Assembly: GCF_000003815.2 (NCBI RefSeq)
Contig: NC_049989.1
Span: 21,684,325-21,748,324, forward strand
Direction of reading: 5' to 3'
Source: Branchiostoma floridae
Taxonomy: Eukaryota > Chordata > Leptocardii > Amphioxiformes > Branchiostomatidae
DNA length: 64,000 bases
The notes under the pieces were generated by a model, which searched no databases, was not told where the DNA came from, and saw only the letters and a list, made by a program, of their open reading frames with translations. Positions 59,542 to 64,000 of the stretch are shown one piece after another. How positions within the stretch are numbered: position 1 is the stretch's first letter; each line of letters starts with the position of its first letter. The translations under genes were made by a program, and so were the position numbers.

Positions 59542-59570
59542 GTTGACGCAACTCCACAGAACAGATCGAC

Positions 59571-62500
59571 ATGGAGTCTAAACCCGGTCTTCTCGCAGTC
59601 TACTTAGCTGTGGTTTCCACGCTCATCACCCAACATGGACGGGTTAGAGGACAACTCTCCCCACCTGTGTGTCAGACCTGGAACTCCACAACTGTGGTGT
59701 GTGCAGGGGAGTATGATCAATACCTGCAACTAACCCGCGCGCCTCTAAGGCAAGTACCGCCCGGCATCCCCGAGTCTGTCATCACCTTGGATCTAAGCAA
59801 CAACAACATCACTGTACTGTACAGCGGCTCGTTTAGTGGGTTAAAAAACCTAAAATCTTTACACTTGTTTGGCAATAGTCTACATACTGTCGAGGTTGGT
59901 GCGTTTGCTGGGTTATCTAATCTAAGGTATTTAGATCTTAGAGTGAAAAATATCAGCAATTTACCGGATCACATTTTTGATCCTTTGGCGTCATTAAAAA
60001 TTCTGAAGATACAGGAAGTTAGCCATGACATACAGGAAAACCAAAATACCACCATCAGAAGAGTAAACAGCGGAAGTGGATTCTTACAGCGACGCCAACT
60101 GTGGGCACCGCTGTTCAACCTTAACAAACTGGGTCTCTACAATCTAACAAGATCCAGTGACCTCTACTTTGGGCGTGTATTTAGAAATCTGCCTAATCTA
60201 GACAGTATAGAAATAAAGTTATATTATGACTATTCCCTCAGTGTTGAAATGTTCCAGCCGCTATTACTAACTCTGAAAGATTTACTCACTGTGTGTACGT
60301 TGATGTACGGCGGGCGCCGTTGTTCGATACATGTAGAGCCCGGTCTGCTGAAGTCACTCACACATCTGCAGACGTTGAACGTCCTCCATACAAAATCCGA
60401 CATTCTGAACGTTCTGCCTGAACTCCGACACACGCAGATTCAGGAGTTGGCGTTTGGCTGGTCGGGATTTGGTCTTTACAACATAACATCTGATACACTA
60501 GCGGGACTAAAAGGTCTAAAATACTTAAAATCTTTGCTTTTAGACATTACAACCATTGAAGTCATAACAAATGACTCCTTTGCGGGTCTGTCACATTTAG
60601 AACGACTGGACTTACCTGGTGTGGACAGCTGCTTGATTCAGGATGAGAATAATCATTACTGTACCTACGTCGGGAAGACTTTATATTTACAGAACAGGGC
60701 GTTCAGGGGACTGTCCTCAATCACTCACCTTAACTTGAGATGGAACGTAGTTTCTGCTTTATCAAAAGACTTGTTTAAAGATCTGACCTCACTCACACAT
60801 CTTGACTTAACAGAAAACGAAATTTCTACTTTATCAGCTGGCGCGTTTGAAGTACTGAACTCTCTGACATACCTAAACTTAAGCCATACCAACGTAAAAG
60901 CCGACTTAGTTCAATTTCCGGAGACCTTGGACTATCTTGATCTCAGTTACAATAACTTAGACGATGAAACACTCCAACACTGTTCCTACGGCGGTTTGAA
61001 ACACATAAATCTTCTGAATTTGAGTCATAATGCACTGACATATATACCTTGTAACCCTTGTTTTCCTTGGAATATTATTGTGCTTGATTTACAGCATAAC
61101 GAAATTACATATTTCTGTTTGTTATGCTTCATGGAGAATTTACGATACCTTGACATTTCTAACAATTTTATCAACTCAGACTATGTTTATATATGTGAAA
61201 CTTTAGAAACGCTTCTGGTAGATAACAATAGATTGATAGATTTTCCTCAAATTTGGCGGCCAACAAACCCCTCAAAGACGACAAAGCTAAAAACTTTGAT
61301 TCTTTCTCATAACCAAATCAAGCGTATCGAAACCGGACATATCCCAGTGTTGGTCCAGCTGGAACATCTAGATCTCAGTCATAACGCCATCAACACCGTC
61401 ATGCCTTCCGCCTTCCGTGGACTATCGCGGCTGAGATTCCTGGATCTTAGCAACAACAATATACAGTATATAGCAGAGATGACATTTCAAGGTTTGGGCA
61501 ACCTCACACACTTAAACCTGACTGCTAACAAGATAACTGTAGTTGGGAACGCTTTTCTCCGTTTGTACGGGTTGAGGCACCTGAATCTTAGGAGCAACAG
61601 GCTAACAGTCTTAAATCAAACAACACTAGGCCCAGTTTTCAACCGGTTAGACACTATCGATGTTGCAGACAACCCGTTTGTGTGCGACTGTAGCGTACTG
61701 TGGTTTGTTGAGTGGGCCAACAAAAAATACGACAGGGTAGCGAACTTGTACAACCCTTATCCTGACGTTGGTGCAGACTACACGTGTTCCCGTCCAGTAG
61801 AACTGAGCGGAAGACGTTTGATAGACGGGTTGGTCCAGACACAAGCCAACGACAGAGAGGATCCATTAAAACGTACGTTCTTTGAAACAGTCTGTAACCC
61901 AGGATTCCAACCAAACCGCCTCCTGGCTTGTGTGCTCGCCTCTTCCGGTATCTTCGTCGCCATGATGACCATTTTCCTGGTGGACTACCACATCGGCCGT
62001 GTTCAGTACTACCTGTGGATGTTGGCCAAGTGGAGGAGACCGAAGATTGGCGAAGTAGAAAACCAAGAGCCGCCCAGATACACGCACGATGCATTTATTG
62101 CCTACAACAACCAGGACGTCATGTGGGTTGTACATGAAGCAATAGAGAATCTGGAACCTGACTATAGTCTGGTCATACACGAGAGGGACTTTGCAGTCGG
62201 TGCTCCCATTGTGGAAAACATCGCGGATGCCGTGGAAAACAGCCGGAGAACCGTCTGCCTCATCACCAGGAACTTCCTGAAGAGTAAATGGTGCGAGTAC
62301 GAGTTTCAGATGGCCCAGTACAACATGTTTGAGGAGGGGGGAGGGAGGCGTCTCATCCTGGTGTTTCTGGAGAAGATTCCTGACAGGATGCTGAAACGGT
62401 TCCGCCATCTGAACGCCGTGATGAAGAGGGACACGTACCTGACGTGGCCGGACGACGTGCGGAAAAGGCCGCTGTTCTGGAGGCGGCTACGAGACGCTCT

Positions 62501-62864
62501 GGGCGATCCTCTACCCCGTGACCCAGAGCCTCAGCAGCAGGTACAAGATCCGGAACGGAACATTCCGGAACTGCAGGTACAACATCCGGAACGGAACATT
62601 CCGGAACAGCAGGTACAAGATCCGGAACGGAACATTCCGGAACGGCAGGCACAAGATCCGGAACGGCTGGTACAACATCCGGAACGGAACTTTCCGGATC
62701 AGCAGGTAGAAGACCCGGACCAGCCTCCGGTAAGGAACATTGTGGAAGTGCAGGTGCATGCCCCCATGCGGAACATTCCGGAACAGCAAGAGGAATTTAT
62801 ATTACCAGAGCCAGACGACCTGTGGTTTGGAGATGGGGATGATGTGCCCCTCCTACCTCTGTAG
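59571..62864 (+). CDS. Toll-like receptor, gene 6 (intact)
   Basis: A 1097-codon single exon; ATG 29 nt after the acceptor. Signal peptide (1-27), LRRNT cysteines ([12 protein letters not shown]), about 23 LRRs, cysteine cluster ([13 protein letters not shown]), membrane helix (about 783-808) and TIR domain (from about 837; box 1 DAFIAYN; BB loop RDFAVG, Val876 in place of Pro). The tail has six to seven repeats, one shortened ([12 protein letters not shown]), then [14 protein letters not shown] and [11 protein letters not shown], ending [16 protein letters not shown]. Compared with genes 1-4 it lacks about 55 residues after GAFAGL (LRRs 3-4), as does gene 5. Its first 75 residues match gene 2 instead. 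It is thus a mosaic of two neighbours. Expected role: membrane pattern-recognition receptor with TIR signalling, ligand unknown. Confidence 0.93.
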   Translation: MESKPGLLAVYLAVVSTLITQHGRVRGQLSPPVCQTWNSTTVVCAGEYDQYLQLTRAPLRQVPPGIPESVITLDLSNNNITVLYSGSFSGLKNLKSLHLFGNSLHTVEVGAFAGLSNLRYLDLRVKNISNLPDHIFDPLASLKILKIQEVSHDIQENQNTTIRRVNSGSGFLQRRQLWAPLFNLNKLGLYNLTRSSDLYFGRVFRNLPNLDSIEIKLYYDYSLSVEMFQPLLLTLKDLLTVCTLMYGGRRCSIHVEPGLLKSLTHLQTLNVLHTKSDILNVLPELRHTQIQELAFGWSGFGLYNITSDTLAGLKGLKYLKSLLLDITTIEVITNDSFAGLSHLERLDLPGVDSCLIQDENNHYCTYVGKTLYLQNRAFRGLSSITHLNLRWNVVSALSKDLFKDLTSLTHLDLTENEISTLSAGAFEVLNSLTYLNLSHTNVKADLVQFPETLDYLDLSYNNLDDETLQHCSYGGLKHINLLNLSHNALTYIPCNPCFPWNIIVLDLQHNEITYFCLLCFMENLRYLDISNNFINSDYVYICETLETLLVDNNRLIDFPQIWRPTNPSKTTKLKTLILSHNQIKRIETGHIPVLVQLEHLDLSHNAINTVMPSAFRGLSRLRFLDLSNNNIQYIAEMTFQGLGNLTHLNLTANKITVVGNAFLRLYGLRHLNLRSNRLTVLNQTTLGPVFNRLDTIDVADNPFVCDCSVLWFVEWANKKYDRVANLYNPYPDVGADYTCSRPVELSGRRLIDGLVQTQANDREDPLKRTFFETVCNPGFQPNRLLACVLASSGIFVAMMTIFLVDYHIGRVQYYLWMLAKWRRPKIGEVENQEPPRYTHDAFIAYNNQDVMWVVHEAIENLEPDYSLVIHERDFAVGAPIVENIADAVENSRRTVCLITRNFLKSKWCEYEFQMAQYNMFEEGGGRRLILVFLEKIPDRMLKRFRHLNAVMKRDTYLTWPDDVRKRPLFWRRLRDALGDPLPRDPEPQQQVQDPERNIPELQVQHPERNIPEQQVQDPERNIPERQAQDPERLVQHPERNFPDQQVEDPDQPPVRNIVEVQVHAPMRNIPEQQEEFILPEPDDLWFGDGDDVPLLPL
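62539..62785 (+). repeat. 36-nt coding repeats of gene 6 tail
   Basis: Units of [66 protein letters not shown] and [11 protein letters not shown]. One unit is shortened to seven residues in frame. Confidence 0.88.
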
Positions 62865-64000
62865 CCACTAGTGTACTTCTTTGTTTCCAAAGCAAAGTTG
62901 AACTCAAATGTCCGGGACAAAAAATTGATAGCAATTACCAATAGCTGGTAAATTGGTAAGATGGTAAGTTGAAGAAAGTTCATGGTAGTTTGCTTTTTTT
63001 TTCTGTCGTGAGATTGTCCCAAGGCAAATTATTCTTAATTTCCAAGACAAATAGAACTTACCCAAATTTGATAGAAACCCGATAGAACTCGTTACTCGGT
63101 GAGCAGTCTATCATAAGTTGAAGAACGTTTATGGTGCCACCCGTCTCTGATAAGGGGTTGTTGTAAAGGCCCTGGTGTTAATGGATTACCGCGTTTGGTT
63201 CAATTTTCTGTGACCTACACTGTATCATTAGATTTTTCGTTGGCATACTACCCTATTTGTGTGATTTGTTTTATGTTGAAGAGTTAACTATTAATGGGGA
63301 TTTCGACTTGTGTACATATGTCCTAAATTCTGTGTCATTGTCTATTGTATCAATATGTAAGTTGCACCATTAATTTTGATTCTGGTGTGATGTGAACCGC
63401 TAGTTTTTGTAATTTGATATCAAGGGAAGGTTCTTATGTGAGATTCAAAACGAGGCCGTTAATACTCTGGTTAATAATCTTAGTGATGATTGTACTGTTG
63501 TAACTTTGTATATGTACTATAACCTGATTTTAACACCATATTGTTATCTATTTCGGATACACTTATGTTATCTTTTATTGTTTGGTAAGTAGGATTTTAA
63601 GGTTTATTTTGTATCAGTGTTTTTAGTTTATAGTGGACTGAACGAAAGAGTAAACCACAGAAACAAGTTTGCACTGTTTGTATAACCTGGTTGTAACAAG
63701 ATATCATTGATTTCATATTTACTCGTGTTAGCTTTTATTGCTTAGTTAGCAGAATTTGTAGTAGTTAGTAGAATTTGAAGGTTTATCTTGTATTTCTATT
63801 TTGTAGTCATTAGTTGTTCAAAGGAAAGAAATAATAAAATGCTGAATAGCACCAATTGGGTTGCGGTTACTTGTTATTGCTCTGTGTGGATACGTGTAGA
63901 AAGAGAAAAGCATTTTACCAGCAGCTACTTTTGGTCTCCTCGCTGAGGCTGTACTGACGCTGAACAAAAAAGAAGTACAAAGTCAAAAAACGAGAATTAA
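62865..64000 (+). other. 3' UTR of TLR gene 6 and right edge
   Basis: Only patches match the other 3' UTRs (GTCTCTGATAAGGGG near 63142, GGGATTTCGACTTG near 63297). No coding relic is seen. AATAAA lies at 63833-63838. Beyond it nothing is recognised. Confidence 0.6.
63833..63838 (+). terminator. Poly(A) signal of TLR gene 6
   Basis: AATAAA in GAAATAATAAAATGC, about 970 nt after the stop, similar in distance to the other units but with a different surrounding sequence. Confidence 0.55.

Overview
The window reads as chordate-type animal DNA, most likely amphioxus (Branchiostoma). Reasons: split genes with GT/AG junctions, many non-LTR retrotransposon pieces and small terminal-inverted-repeat elements, runs of N as assembly gaps, and a tandem expansion of vertebrate-type Toll-like receptors (TLRs) of the kind known from amphioxus. 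The species is inferred from this combination; no single sequence proves it.

Layout. The left edge holds the last coding exon of an ERK-type MAP kinase (659-772, +) and a long 3' flank to a poly(A) signal near 5030. From there to the right edge is a head-to-tail array of six TLR copies, all on the + strand: gene 1 (12059-15463), gene 2 (21072-24291, crossed by an assembly gap, with a stop and a frameshift beside it), gene 3 (31687-34899), gene 4 (39778-42999, gap near the N-terminus), gene 5 (49121-55564, a pseudogene with a deletion and a LINE inserted in its tail) and gene 6 (59571-62864). Each repeat unit is 8-10.6 kb and holds, in order, one or two conserved non-coding leader-exon-like blocks ending in a GT donor, an intron of about 1-3 kb, an AG acceptor 20-40 nt before the ATG, one coding exon, a roughly 1 kb 3' UTR ending in AATAAA, and a spacer. 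Four of the spacers carry a cluster of three octamer-like motifs at fixed spacing.

The proteins have a signal peptide, about 25 leucine-rich repeats, one C-terminal cysteine cluster, one membrane helix, a TIR domain, and then an unusual tail of 12-residue repeats (consensus [12 protein letters not shown]) that varies from 3 to 7 or more copies and usually ends in DDVPLLPL. In all six TIR domains the BB-loop proline typical of TLRs is replaced by V, L or A. The membrane and TIR regions are almost identical in DNA between copies, while the LRR regions differ widely. This fits a family whose binding surface diversifies while its signalling end is homogenised or constrained.

Because the spacers are paralogous, many insertions can be dated and bounded by comparing a filled copy with an empty one: a TTAA-flanked piggyBac-like element, two TA-flanked elements, two short Penelope-like fragments with hammerhead-like cores, a MITE shared by genes 2 and 6, and several 5'-truncated LINEs. 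I saw no tRNA, rRNA, CRISPR array or convincing minus-strand gene.
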